Shown here: positions 11,161 through 23,014 of the stretch, piece after piece | Position numbering within the stretch: the first letter of the stretch is position 1 | Layout of the letters: each line of letters begins with the position of its first letter | Assembly (NCBI GenBank): GCA_022495005.1 | Contig: JAGYXB010000276.1 | Coordinates: 186,001 to 250,000, forward strand | Length of the DNA: 64,000 nucleotides | Source of the DNA: Rhyacophila brunnea | Lineage: Eukaryota; Arthropoda; Insecta; Trichoptera; Rhyacophilidae | Direction: 5' to 3' | The notes under the pieces: model-generated | The model's database searches: none | What the model was told of the DNA's origin: nothing | The model's input: only the letters and a program-made list of their open reading frames with translations | Translations under genes and position numbers: made by a program

Positions 11161-11920
11161 AACTCTAAATTTATACTTTATAATTATTATCTCTCTATTA
11201 TTTTGAATGAATAACTAAAAAATATAATATATTTTAGAAGTTATGTGTGTTTCTCTTGACCTATATTGAAATGTATAGTTGGTATACATGTGTGGTAGTC
11301 AAGAAAGTTTGATGGCTCAAATCCATTGACCACACCATCTTTAATGATTTTAAAATGCTTTTGTGTACTCAACTCATTTTCGCCAAAATTTTGATTTGAC
11401 TCCCTTAACATCTACGGCAACACGCGGCGTTGGTCGAATGGTAACTGGCTAATTGGGATGTGTTTGGGAGAAATAAATAAATTGGGAAGGTTTATGTTTG
11501 GGAATTTTTGGTGGGAGTTTTGCAACAATAATTGGCGCAAACACTTATACTTATTAAAAAAAAGAAAATAATATTAGGTTATGTTATGTATTATTAGGAG
11601 AGAATAAACCATTATTTACATTTCATATGTCAGTAGTCCATGGCTAATCCCTCTATTCCTATGAATTTGACACCCACTCATCCGTATTTAGTTAAATCCA
11701 ATTTACCATGGTCCAAGGTTTTGAAGGTTTCCATGGCTCTCTTTATTATTTAATGACCCAACCTAAAGGGAACAAAGCGCGCCAACATTCCTCAAATATT
11801 GAACACGCGTTTTGTTTACGTAACAAAAATTAATGCATAATTATTGTTGAAAATAATATATTATTCTTTAACACAATATATTTGAGTTTACCCCATATTT
11901 CCGTAACCTGTTATACTACA
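11161..11920. other. No gene recognised
   Basis: AT-rich sequence. Short CCATGG-containing motifs recur at 11640-11740, but I see no element ends or protein. Confidence 0.35.
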
Positions 11921-12248
11921 CCAGCGCATCTATTCTATACAAAATACTGCTTTCGGCCGCTACGGCTGCTATCTAAGGTAGGTTTGTTTCGAAGTATTAG
12001 CACTTATTGTAACAATATTACGATAAATTAGTTGTAATGGTTACAATAAGTGCTATGTTTTAATAGCACCTCTCTTGGGTTTGCTAAATTTTAGAGCGAG
12101 ATAAACAGTTTTTACTGTTTAGACGGTGAACTTATTGTAATTGTTACAATAATTGCTAATACTTCGATACAAAAAATTAAAAACTACACTCGATAACTGC
12201 CGATAGCGGCCTATTATAGCAGTCTTGTGTATAGAATAGATGCGCTGG
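11921..12248. mobile_element. Palindromic MITE family H, copy 1
   Basis: The first 20 bases, CCAGCGCATCTATTCTATAC, are perfectly inverted at the right end, and looser pairing continues to about 55 bp. A second inner pair of inverted motifs (TAGCACTTATTGTAACAAT) means most of the 328 bp could fold. A degenerate relative lies at 25420-25682. No protein is present. The target duplication is unclear, so the superfamily is open. Confidence 0.75.
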
Positions 12249-12794
12249 TAGGATAAGACAGTTGTCATTAATTTAATGTTCCCTGTAGGTAGAAACCATA
12301 CTTTCGTTTAAAAACGTTAAAGTCATAATTTAAACTAAAGCTATTTTACTAGGAAAATTCAAAAAATATATGGAACGTAAAAATAATAATACAGCCTTAT
12401 CCCGTTTTAGATACAGCGCTGTATCCATGAATGCTCCCACCGTTGCATGTTTTCCTAGCACGAATGATACTCGACGGGTGGAATCACATCGCTACGCGGC
12501 ACACTTTTCTTTTGTATTCATTGAAAGATTAATGAGTCGCAGAAGGGGGGGCTCAGGAGTATTGTCGGGGGGGCAGGAGAGCTGTAAAAAAGTGAATCGG
12601 TGTAGTAGGTAGCTGGAAAAAAGGAATGAACGATGGCGCGAAATGTTGCCAGTCATTATTGGGAAATTTTATTTCTATTGAATATTATGTTTTGCATATT
12701 TTCTAATTTATTTTCAGTTAATAAAACTCATTCCATAAATACTAATTATAATTCTACATCTCCGAAAACCTTTAAACAAAATTTATAATGTAAA
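12249..12794. other. Unexplained segment with a GC-rich island
   Basis: Base composition rises at 12405-12640, with the 16-bp palindrome GATACAGCGCTGTATC at 12410-12425 and G runs at 12545-12575. No element ends or recognisable protein were found. The open frame across the island looks fortuitous. Confidence 0.35.
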
Positions 12795-12985
12795 AAATTC
12801 TTGAATCTTGTGAATTATTAGTCGTTGAATAAAAAAAATGTTTATTAAATAAATTATTAGCAGGTGCAAGTACGTTATAACAAAAATGTGGAGAGATCCT
12901 GACATCGGTTAGTAATTAGAGTAAATTATTATTAATTTTATTGAAAATACAAAGCCAATTGCCAAAGCAATAACGGAATTTAGAA
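12795..12985 (+). repeat. SINE-tail module plus linked repeat, copy 1
   Basis: Begins with the tail motif CTTGTGAATTATT.GTTGAATAAA and continues with GACATCGGTTAGTAATTA and CCAATTGCCAAAGCA. The same order recurs at 62757-62950, so the unit was duplicated together rather than assembled by chance. Confidence 0.6.
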
Positions 12986-13024
12986 AGCATTTCAGTGAGA
13001 AATTGTAAGAAACACTACTTAATT

Positions 13025-13401
13025 ACAACGTTTTTCTTAGCTCGTATTATTATTTGTCCGGTACAAATCTTGTAATCGATTGTTAACTAACTTCCCGACT
13101 AGCTAGACATTTGAAACTTTTAGAATATATCAGAACACGATGCAAATGCATTTTTTAATACTTTTAGCCATCTTTAAGTGGAATTGAATTCATTTTCAGT
13201 TAATTCTGTTTTGTATAAAAAGTTATTTCGACACCATTATTGGTTGCTAAGCGGACTGTCCTAGCAACTAAATTATTAATATATACGTGAGTTACTATGG
13301 AAATTAAAATGAAATGTCAATATGACATTTCAGTATTCTATGATCGTTTAAATTAGTCAAGTCAAGTTTATATGATTCAACAGAAAATTTAAAAACGTTG
13401 T
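13025..13401 (+). mobile_element. MITE family A, copy 1
   Basis: The ends are ACAACGTTTTT and its inverse AAAAACGTTGT, next to TA-like bases. The body is shared with copies at 18125, 37145 and, inverted, 51770. An internal palindrome, GAAATGTCAATATGACATTTC, is conserved in two copies. There is no coding capacity. The short ends and TA flanks suggest a Tc1/mariner-type MITE, which is inference. Confidence 0.75.
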
Positions 13402-13449
13402 ATAATATAAAAAAGTTATATTTATCTTGTAATTATTTTATCATAATTA

Positions 13450-13512
13450 CATAGGATACACATAGCTTAGCGGTCAGTGCACATTTAAATCCCTGGGTGT
13501 CGTACCGTCAAA
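13450..13512 (+). repeat. Degenerate tRNA-like SINE head
   Basis: GGATACACATAGCTTAGCGG followed by a decayed B-box region matches the better heads at 30270 and 30660. No tail follows. A-box spacing is kept, but the T-arm no longer pairs. Confidence 0.45.
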
Positions 13513-14318
13513 TCGGGTAATTCTGCCTAGTTTCACTATCACATTTTGTTAATTTATTTTCAATCTTCGTTTTTTGTACTAGAGATTAATTAAAATATAG
13601 TTTTATTTGTTGCATACACTTACTACTGTGGTCCTTAATTGTTAAAACAATAGATTTAAATTATATTGAATTCATTTTATTAGATTCAAAATTTAGGCAA
13701 GATTACCTCATACTTGGGGTAGAATTGCCTGCATTTAAAAAAAAACTTTCTTCTTGTGGTTATAATAATATATTTGTCACAGGTATTTTCAAAGTATGTT
13801 AAGTACAGTAGTATTTAATTGACCTATGAACGGTACTATTATAAGTATTTTTGCCACCCCAGCCACGTAGGAGAGCAATTATTAAATATGATTTGAATAT
13901 TACTACAGTACTTGAATATTGCGCATTCAGCTCAGTAGGGTAGGGTTGCGCCTTCGTAAGGTAAAAGAATTATTAATACCTAGTAATATTGGCTGCTCGT
14001 TCAAAGTGAAACTAAAATATTATTATGTTTTTAAATAAAAATTACATTTCACCCCTTGTGAATCGGGGTAAAACATGTAAGATTGATATAGGGGAGCTTT
14101 CGGGCTTGAGTCTTTGGACAAAAAATCGACGAACATAAATGTGTAACGGATTAAAACGTCGGGCATTTTGTTTTCTTTCGTTTGATATATGAGTACGTAT
14201 TGTTTGAAGTGATTCATTTTGACGATAAGTATGTACATGAAGAACAGAATCAAATCATTTTAATATGAGTATCGTATAGGAAATATAGGTAATAAATTGT
14301 TAATTGTATAATTATAAT
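13513..14318. other. No gene recognised
   Basis: AT-rich, with short GGGGTA-containing motifs at 13715, 13935 and 14065. I see no element borders. Confidence 0.35.
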
Positions 14319-15130
14319 CAGGGCTTCAAACCGTTATTTTTATTTTATTTCGGTTTTCGTTCGGGTTCAAGTAAAAATCTATATATCGGTTCGGTTCCGG
14401 TTTTCGGTTCAGCTCCGAGTGATTAAATTTTAATTGTTTTTATTTGTATTAGAAATTTATTTTCTACCAGTTTATGGTACTTTTATGATATCCCGGCGCC
14501 AAGCTCCAAAAATAATGGTTATATTGCAGCCAAGGCCTAAACAAAAACGAACCATAAGTGTGAATGAGAAAGCATTCAGCACGCTTATATCTCCGCAATA
14601 TGCGTTAGATTAAGATAGAATCTCTACGGCTGAATTAAATATTTTTTGGAAACGATTTGAATGATTACATTAATTTAAAAACTACGAGCAAGTGTTGCTG
14701 AAATGTATTGTTTTTCTTTTAAATAATATAAAGTTAGTGGTAATTATTTTTAGTTACTTTAGTAAACGATATGTTTAACTATGTTGTGTTTAAGTTAATA
14801 ATAGGTAATATTGAATTGAGGTTCTAATTTCCGTTATACGCGAGAAACACGGCTTCATTTTGCCGAACAATAACCACTTTTTATATTATACTCTGAGGTT
14901 GCAGCGCACGGCTGTAGCCATTAATTTTGAAAATAATATATTATAAATTATGAGAATTATGTCGAGATGTATCACACGATCGTGAACGATTTCTTTGCGC
15001 CTTAAATTTGACATTCATATTTCAAATGATAACAACAGCATTTATTTCGTATATATATATGTAATATGCTGATAGAATTTGTGTTTCTGTCAATGAATAT
15101 AGCGTTGACAACTGAAATTAGGGAGTAAGG

Positions 15131-15700
15131 GCCGTTTCACACGAGACATCAGTGTCTCGAGACGCTGCATTTACACATAAATGAATGGGTCAGATCAGTG
15201 CATTCAGACGGAGACACTAGTAATATGTCGCGTTCATTTATTTGTATATGCAGTGACGTCCCGTAGGGGTAGGCAGATTGAGCGTGGCTTGGGGGCAGCA
15301 GTTACTCGAAGGATGGAAAATCGAGGAGAATTGGAATACATATAAATAGCTACCGAATAACGAAAACACCTTTCCATTAAAAAATTCAGCTCACTGGTTT
15401 TGTCGGGTTTGCGATATCTAGTTTACTTCCGTTGCCTTTCAACGTAAACGGTGACTAGAAACGACACGTCCAGATTTGCGAATAATTACAGTCTGATATT
15501 TTGTTAGTAATGTATCCATACAATACATTTCTTAGAATCTCAGATATTGGACTCATGAAATAATGATAAAAATACTGTATAAAAAATGGGTCGGCATTTT
15601 GGCGCTGCCTAGGGGCGGCATTTTATCTAAGGACGTCACTATGTATATGCAGTGTCTAGAGATACCGGTATCCAGACACAAGTGTCTTGTGTGATACGGC
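15131..15700. mobile_element. MITE F nested in element E
   Basis: The left end GCCGTTTCACACGAGACATC matches the inverted right end GCCGTATCACACAAGACACT at most positions. Further inverted motifs (CAGTGTCTCGAGAC, CAGTGTCTAGAGATACC) follow. It is itself interrupted by element G. Without that guest it is about 170 bp. Confidence 0.65.
15251..15641. mobile_element. hAT MITE G, innermost of the triple nest
   Basis: A perfect 8-bp duplication, TGTATATG, lies at 15243-15250 and 15642-15649. The ends are CAGTGACGTCC on the left and TAGTGACGTCC from the right (10 of 11), followed by inverted GTAGGGG/CCCCTAGG-type motifs. It is 391 bp and non-coding. Confidence 0.85.
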
Positions 15701-15935
15701 TGTACGGTGTTTGAAGATGTGCCTACCGAACTGAAATCTCATCTCTTGATTATATCCACTGCAACGAGCCCAAAACGTCGAGGAAACAAGGAAAATCTAT
15801 TAAGATATAAAAAAAACCTCAAAAAAGTCTCAAATATAACTGAAAAAACAGATTTTTTCGGTTCGGTTCCGGTTTTCGTTCCGACAAAAATAATGGTTTT
15901 TCCGGTTTTCGGTTCAGTTCCCGTTCGAAGCCCTA

Positions 15936-16693
15936 ATAATTATAATACTATTATTAATTTAAAAATCCCACCTAAAATCAAAACGTATTTAATTTCGATT
16001 AGATAAGTAATTATAAATATTCTTAACTCAATAAACTGTCTAAATCTTTAATAATGGTTAGGACCGATTATTTTCATTATTCAATATCTGTTAGAAATCC
16101 GCTAGAATACGTCTTGACCAACGGAATATTTCAATTAATTTAATACAACACTCGAAAGTTTCCAGGGTACTAACTCTAACCAAAACAGTCCGTAACGAAA
16201 GTTGTTCTCAGTATAAGACTTTAGAAATTATTAGAAGCTCGAATAGGTACTTAATTATTCTAGGAAATCGTAGACGGTAGCTTAATCATTTTAAACATTG
16301 TAATAATATTCCTTACACTAAGATGCACAATAGACTGTTGTAATACAAACAATTTAAGGTTGTCTTAAGCATAGTTTTGACAATCAAATAATTTAATTAT
16401 TCTATGGCTACAGGCTGGAAGTTTTCAAGACGTTAGCGTTAACGGTCTACTAAGAAAATTTTCTGGGATGATGACGTCATTAATTAGTAGAATTTAAAAC
16501 AAGTTGATAACCCAAGATATAGTTACCACCAAATGCAGAATAGCTGCATATTGTTTCGACCATACAATATTATATTCCGAAATTATAACATATCGGGGAT
16601 CACTAAACTTATCAAAAATCGATACTTTTATGGTTGAAATCTTTAAAATCTACATTTTTATATTTGTAATTTCACAGAATATGTAATTAATTA
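15936..16693. other. No gene recognised
   Basis: AT-rich sequence without repeat matches elsewhere in the window. Confidence 0.35.
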
Positions 16694-16701
16694 TCTATAA
16701 C

Positions 16702-17282
16702 TAGAGTTGGGTTTCGGGAATTTCCCGACTGGAATTCTCGGGAAATATTCGATATTTTCCATCTCGAATCTCGAGAATTGAAATTTTAAACATTTCGGGA
16801 AATCCCGGATCTCGAGAATCTTTTCTCGGGATTCGGAATTTCTTTATTATCAAATATTAATTGAAAAAAAACCGTTATATATATGAAGAAAGCGGACAGA
16901 AAACACAAAACGTTCAAGGACTGATCGCGGCATTTAACACAATTAAGCCAACGTCGACTCAACATGAGCGCAATTTTTGGAACATCAGGGAATTTTGTGT
17001 CTCAAAATCATATGCGATTGTCTGACGCAGCGATTGACAGTCTGTGTTTTTTGAAATACTATTTTAATAAGTAATGTTTTGAATTATTTTTGTTTTCCTA
17101 CTTCAATTTTGTTTGTCTTCTTAAATAAATAAAAAAAAACATATCTTTTTGGAATTTGTCTGTTTTACACTGATTTTAGGATTTTTACAGGTTTTTTTTT
17201 AAATTCGCCGATTTCTCGAGAATTCTTTTCTGGAAATCCAGAATGTCGAGATTGAGATTTTCTCTGGAAATACCCAACTCTA
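16702..17282 (+). mobile_element. hAT element V
   Basis: A perfect 8-bp duplication, TCTATAAC, lies at 16694-16701 and 17283-17290. The ends share TAGAGTTGGGT inverted and are followed by subterminal CGGGAA/TCTCGAGAA motifs on both sides. The 581-bp copy keeps a fragment of its transposase C-terminus and is therefore an internal deletion derivative. Confidence 0.9.
16887..17074 (+). pseudogene. hAT transposase C-terminal fragment in element V
   Basis: One frame reads LIAAFNTIKPTSTQHERNFW; after a frameshift another reads MRLSDAAIDSLCFLKYYFNK before a TAA. The E-R-N-F and L-FLKYYF motifs fit the very end of hAT dimerisation domains (S.ERNFS ... RL.D..I..L.FLK..F). No catalytic residues are present. 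Confidence 0.65.
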
Positions 17283-17439
17283 TCTATAACTAAATGATTT
17301 TATCGTAATTGATTTTTTGGATTTTCACCGCGTAAACTTATTCCTTCTTTCCTCGACGTTTGGGGTTCGTTGCAGAGGCCACTCTCAAGAAATGTGTTAT
17401 GAATATACATAACTTGAAAATACCACTAGAGAAAATCAT

Positions 17440-17610
17440 ATTTGAAAAAAATACGATGCTCGACGGGATTTGAACCCGTATAACCACTGGTATCACGCCA
17501 ACTGTGCAAGTTATGTATGTTCAATATATGGATTGTTACATTTTCAAAACCTTGTGAATTATTCGTTGAATAAAAGAAATTGTTTATTAAAGATATATTA
17601 TGATTCAATT
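17440..17610. mobile_element. tRNA-like SINE head with inverted arrangement to its tail
   Basis: The minus strand of 17450-17512 carries a tRNA-like T-arm with a perfect 5-bp stem (ACGGG/CCCGT) around TTCAAAT, then CGTATTTTTTTC. To the right, in plus orientation, is the shared tail TATGTATGTTCAA ... CTTGTGAATTATTCGTTGAATAAAAG. In the copy at 33055 head and tail point the same way, so here the head is inverted relative to the tail. Confidence 0.6.
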
Positions 17611-18124
17611 TTCAATTATATAAAGGTATAATATGACGCACCAACGCCAAACGCCTTTTATTCTCGTCATTTGTAGTACTTGCGTTTGTATAACTATTAA
17701 CGAAAGGCTCATGGTCCTTCGTCGTGGATCATGGGGAAGAAAGAAAAAAAATAGGGTAAAATAAGGATTACACAGTGGTTTCTCCTTAGAATTGATAGTC
17801 AGCACTGCAAAGTCGAATATAATGCGGTCAGCTGTTAATATTAAATTTAATGAGCATCTTTCGTCTCATATTACAATTTTTACAATATTAAAAAATCTTA
17901 CAAAGAGATAACTAAACTGCAGTTCAATAAGTATCACTACGATTGAAATTCACAGTTTCGTGCCGCAGCCTGAATACAGTGGGCCTTGGGTATAGTCTAA
18001 CAAGGAGTGAAAAATAAGTATTTACACCAAAATATGTGTAAAGAAAGTTTTGTTTAATTTAATTTTATTGTCAAAAAGAAAAATGTATTTCACGCATGAT
18101 ATTTTCATGATAACTGTACATTTT
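17611..18124. other. No gene recognised
   Basis: AT-rich sequence. No repeat copies or protein motifs were recognised. Confidence 0.35.
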
Positions 18125-18582
18125 ACAACGTTTTTATTAGGTCGTATTCTTGTTTGTCCGGTGGTTGTTTATCCAGTACAAATCTTGCGATCGATTTTTA
18201 ACTAACTTCCCGACTAGATACACATTTGAAATTTTTGAATATATCAGAACACGATGCCAATGCATTCTTTTAATACTTGTTTAGCCATCTTTAAGTAGAA
18301 TTGAATCCATTTTCAATTAATTCTGTTTTGTATGAAAAGTTATTTCGTAAGAAATCCGTAAAAAGTAAAAACTATCATTGGTTGCTAGAGGTCTGGGGTC
18401 CTAGCAACTAAATTATTAATATATACGTGCGTTACTATGGAAATCAATATGAAATGTCAAAATGACATTTCAGTATTCTATATTTATTCATTACATATTT
18501 CTACCAAGTACATTTTTTTTTTGATCGTTTAAGCTAGTCAAGTCAAGTTTATATGATTCAACAGAAAATTTTAAAACGTTGT
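18125..18582 (+). mobile_element. MITE family A, copy 2
   Basis: ACAACGTTTTTATTAGGTCG at the left and AAAACGTTGTATA at the right, with the family body between. This is the longest uninterrupted copy, retaining the GTCCGGTGGTTG segment that copy 1 lost and the conserved GAAATGTC...GACATTTC palindrome. Confidence 0.78.
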
Positions 18583-20742
18583 ATATAAAAAGTTATGTTT
18601 ATCTTGTAATTATTTTATCTATAGTTACCAATTTAATTATAATATATAATATTTTATATAATATAATTATTAATAATTAATACTTCCTTTATACAAATGT
18701 TGCATAGTATATAGTAGTACGTGGCATAAAAAATTATTTGAATAATAAAACATTCTATTCTTTGAAAAACTTCTTTTGTGATCTCAACAACTAACAAGCT
18801 GGTAAACAATTATCGCATATTCCACAAAGCACAGCTTTTACAATAGAAAACGATAAAAATATAAACAAAACCTACATTGAAAAGTCTTCCAATTATGATT
18901 TTCCGAAGGCATTCAAACGTCATCTCTACATAAAAGTGTTCACAGGTAGGCGAGATTTGCAAACCAAAGATAAATAACTGTTCACGTTGGAATAACAAAG
19001 AAATAACTGGTCGTTATCGAGCAGTGGTATGCCAAGGAGTTAAAATACATATATCATACGAATTTAGATTTAGTTGAGATGTTGTAGATTATTCGATTAT
19101 TTCTTGAGTTTTTATCTCATTTGGGCGGCATTTATTACTATGTCAACCTATTACGATTCGTTCAACCATGCTTAAACCTTATATGAATAGTTTTAATTAA
19201 ACGATCGTACAGATTCGCATATAATTGTAACTATCTTAAATTTAATCAGATGTTTTATTTTTTTTAAATAAAACGGGAAGAGTCTCTTCATCCGGATTCA
19301 AAAAAATTGCTATCAGGCTTTTCTTTAACGAACTGGCAAATAAACACTAAGTAACATACTGAACTGTATCTTGGCTTTGACTCGTTTGAAGATTTGATCA
19401 AAATAGGGGATAGGGAATTTTATAACAGTTATGCTCTTAATGTAGCATTTACCTTAGGCCCATTCTACATGAGTAGATGAAAAGTCGCAGGTTACCGGCC
19501 ACCGACTACCACTTAATTTCGCAATCTATACGTGGCCAGCAGATTACACATGATACAACCGGTGTAGCGATACAGCCTCCTGAGACGTTCTGACCAACAC
19601 CACCTCTCCAAACGTACTCACTTTTCTAAATCGTTCCCTTGATCCTTACAGCGCGAACGCCACAGCTGTTGTGTCCTGATTAGGGTGCCATTAGATATAA
19701 TTACCATGTTATTTAAATGTGGTAACTAAAAAGTAATTAAATGCTCTGCAGTGAATCGGTTAAAACAAACTCATTACGTGGGTTATATTAAGTTGTGGAG
19801 AATTGGGTACAATGATTTGATGTACTGCCCGCATTAGGATTCTAATATTCCCACTTTCATAAAACTCCTGAGGCTGAATTAAACACGCCAAGTACAGTAC
19901 AACCCATAGATCCGGGTGCTAAAAACGGTCCGTGCTGAGATCCCAGGAGGATGGAGGCCAGAAATACACGGACTTAATGAGGGGATAAATAGCAACGGCA
20001 GAACCTTTCTCAACGCAGAAGGTCGCGCTGGCTAGAGAATATAATGAGGGAATAAAAATAAACATAACCATACGCCGAAGTATCAATATATTTTACAGCC
20101 ATTGGAAATTGTTATTAATTGCTTCATAATAAATAGTTTAAAAAAAATAATTTCTCTCAAACGCGTTTACATACAACAGTCTAAAACGACGATGAACATT
20201 TTAACTTATCTTTTTATATCGTAGACTTGTAGAGTAGATGTAAATTATCACTGTTTTCATTATGGTACTTATTTTTATTCATATCTTTCGGCTCATGTTG
20301 TGAAAATCTTGGACTTATATGTATGTAAATACATAAATTATTTAATATTGAAAAAGCTAAGTTTTCTTTGTAGCAGGATACATAATAATATATTCCAACT
20401 CGCGATTCCCCAGATCGTGCACGTCAATGGAGTAGCAAGGTAAAACAGAAGTGATGGCGCCCGTTAGGTCCTTCCCCCGGGGGGCTGTTTGTGATGCGAG
20501 CACTCCTTTGATGGTGCAAAACCAACAGCTAACAATACAGCCCTCCAAGGCTCCTCGATGCACCGGTTGCGCTACTGAATGCACTTGTGACATGCCACTG
20601 CAGATTTCGGTGAGCTTTATTGAATATTTTTCTAGTATTTTAGATAAAAACTGTCCTAAATATAGTTTTTGTAAGTATTATTTAAATCTTGCCTGTTAAA
20701 AAGGACACATTTTTTTAAAACCTCAGAAAAATATATTTTTTT
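18583..20742. other. Long stretch without recognised genes
   Basis: AT-rich to about 19440. Two segments have more balanced composition: 19450-20040 and 20405-20600. The second begins GTCAATGGAGTAGCAAGG and ends TTGCGCTACTGAATGCAC, which is roughly inverted and may be a worn CAGTGGCGTAGC-type MITE. No protein is recognised in either. Confidence 0.35.
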
Positions 20743-20920
20743 CCGACCATGTCCGATCCTAATAGGATCATAATTATGGGCCTCCACAGAGTAGAGGTTT
20801 GTACGAGAAATTAATGTCAGCCACTTGCTCAACCTATTAGGTCCATACCCTGACTCACACACAATTTGAAAAACAATAAGTATACTTGCTAGACCCAGGA
20901 TTCACACCTGGGACTCACGA
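20743..20920 (-). mobile_element. tRNA-SINE family I, copy 2, 5'-truncated
   Basis: The body and tail are well preserved, and the B-box region is recognisable (inverse of GGATTCACACCTGGGAC). The copy ends at ACTCACG, so the A-box half of the tRNA-like head was never copied or has been lost. This is a normal LINE-driven 5' truncation. Confidence 0.75.
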
Positions 20921-21445
20921 AAATATAAAGAAATATATATATAAAAGAAAAATATATATTAGCGGAAAAAATTACACGACCTGAACAATGTTTCGGATGC
21001 TATTGTCAATGAAGAATGCTTATCTATTTGGCATACGCCAAAGGAATATTCTCAATTCACTCAATACCAATAATTATATTTAATATTTGCGCTCGAACCT
21101 AATTGCGCACGCCTTTAAGGGTGTTTGCCACAAATTATTCGAGAACATTGAACCTCGCACTAATAATTAAATATTAGTTTATAATAAGCAATTGAAGTAT
21201 TGCAAATCATTTCACAGTTGAACTGTAATTTGAAGTTATTGTTACAAGTGATAATAAATCTGACAATATACTGGAAAATGAAGCTTTTTATTATTTCCGA
21301 CTGTAATGCTTCAATTACACTATACACGGCGACAAATTTAGTCTATGGTTTCATCATTTTGCAGAATATTTTGAACGATCACTATATCTGTAAATTCAAT
21401 GATCGAGAATGCCAACTCTATGTATTAGTATCATGCTGATTTCAA
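20921..21445. other. No gene recognised
   Basis: AT-rich sequence with no clear borders or protein. Confidence 0.35.
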
Positions 21446-22175
21446 TTAATTTAATAGATAATATTTTGAACAAAACCCAACCTTCACACTATAGATAATA
21501 GACAACGTTCTTATAGAAAATACATGGTGCCAACCGCTAAAAACAAAAAACACTCGATTTTGACATGAGTCGAAAATGTGTAGGCATGTAGAAAATGATA
21601 AAAAATGTTCATTGAGTCAAGCGGGTGTCGGTGCAGCGCGGTACGCGTGAGGTGACCTCATTGTTGTTCTAGTGATTTCGGCAAATTTTGCTAACTAACA
21701 ATGTTCGTATAAAGCAGGGATGTCAACCTGGTTCCTACCACCCACTAGCAGGCGTTCCAGCTTTCATGGTAGGCGGTAGGGGATAAATAAAAAAATAGAT
21801 TTAACTACAGTAAGTTGTTGTATAAAAAAATATTCTGCCAAACTTAGCGAAAGTCTGACATAAAGCATTTGGTAAGTAATTATTATTATATGCTTTAATT
21901 TGCTGTAGCTGTGCTTTATAAATTTTACAAAGTAAAGTTACTTCCCTACTTTATAACGTTATAAATCACCATTACTGTAGAACCGGTGGGCGGTTAGACA
22001 ATTTTACTACTAATAGAGATACAAAAGTGGGCGGTAGGTGTAAAAAAGTTTACTACCCCTGGTTTAAAAGTTCAAAATGTGGATGGAAGCATCAATCTGA
22101 TAACAGTAACACGCTTTTTTCCCGTAGCGGCAGCTTACTGTGACGTCACGTGATAGTACGCGACGTGCATCATTA
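21446..22175 (-). repeat. Dispersed repeat family B, copy 2, split by a hAT MITE
   Basis: Reverse-complement match to 5680-6086, sharing GAGGTGACCTCATTGTTGTT and GCAGCTTACTGTGACG. The alignment breaks exactly at the MITE inserted at 21715-22061 and resumes after it. The open frame of copy 1 is not preserved here. Confidence 0.7.
21715..22061. mobile_element. Short hAT-like MITE inside repeat B
   Basis: The left end CAGGGATGTCAACCTGGTTC is answered by an inverted CAGGGGTAGTAAACTTTTTT. Further in, CTACCACCCAC pairs with GTGGGCGGTAG. The flanks GTATAAAG and GTTTAAAA match at 6 of 8. The empty site is visible in the other B copy, which reads GTTTAAAG there. Confidence 0.78.
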
Positions 22176-22865
22176 TATATTTGACGCTTTACTCTAACAA
22201 TGTTAAATGTTCGAGAACAATACGCTCCAAAGACAAAAGAAAATAATGGCATTTAAAAAGTTTATAGACTGTTACCGAAAATATGATACTTTCTTACACC
22301 TTTGTCATAATAATGTACAATAACGTGAGTCTCGAGACAGTATCGTGTCATGAAGTAAGACACGAACATGTTTCAGCCTCGATCTGAAATATTCGTCGCG
22401 ACCGTACCACCTCTCTAGGAGACACGGATTTAAGGCTAACTTCTGGAGTTACTACCCCTCGCGTCGTCTGCGTACGGGTACTCCCTACGAGTGCCTCCTA
22501 GTTATGATTGTTTCCGCTTTGCTCTAAAGACATCAAAGCTTTTTAAGGCTTTATCCGAAGAAAGGCTTTGCGGCAGATGCGCCCTCTGTTGTAAGCTTTG
22601 CTGTGAAAAAAAATGTGTATTCCACCGACCCCACTCGCGCATATATGCTTCTCCCTCGAGATGCCTCAGAAATATTTACATGAAAACGAAATTTCAAACG
22701 CGGTACGCATTCCTTCTTACTCCAATCATTTATACGCGGCTGGTTCTTATCTGCCCACTAACTCTTTGCGAAGTTTAGATATTAGTTGTAAAATAATAAA
22801 ATCCAACATAAAATCTTTTTTTAATTCGTAATAATATTTTGACATTTTGTTACAAGTCTGTTTAC
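22176..22865. other. Unexplained, less AT-rich segment
   Basis: Composition is clearly more balanced between 22330 and 22680. It holds a 95-codon plus-strand frame (22491-22778) with a cysteine cluster, CGRCALCCKLCCEKKC. I recognise no family and see no start context or splice structure, so this is only a candidate. Confidence 0.3.
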
Positions 22866-23010
22866 GGGAAGCCAGGCGGGAACCACGCTAATGTTCATAG
22901 CCGATTTTGGGAAAATTCATAAATTATTCAAGAATGAAAACCTAACCTAACCGAACAAATAGTCCAGTATATCGGCTATTTTCAAAATTTGTTTGCCGCT
23001 GGCTTCCCTT
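22866..23010. mobile_element. Small MITE family L, copy 1
   Basis: GGGAAGCCAG on the left is inverted as CTGGCTTCCC on the right. The centre holds ACCTAACCTAACC and ATATCGGCTATTTTCAAAAT. A relative lies at 28905-29030. A hAT is inserted immediately at its right end. Confidence 0.65.
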
Positions 23011-23014
23011 AAAC

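Larger units (their letters stand above)
14319..15935. mobile_element. hAT-like element E, outermost of a triple nest
   Basis: The left end CAGGGCTTCAAACCG is answered by GTTCGAAGCCCT on the right. Both termini are packed with TTCGGTTCCGGTTTTCGGTT motifs in opposite orientation. The flanks share the AT-rich 10-mer TAATTATAAT, so the exact duplication cannot be fixed. The 1.6 kb includes two later insertions. No transposase is readable. Confidence 0.65.
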
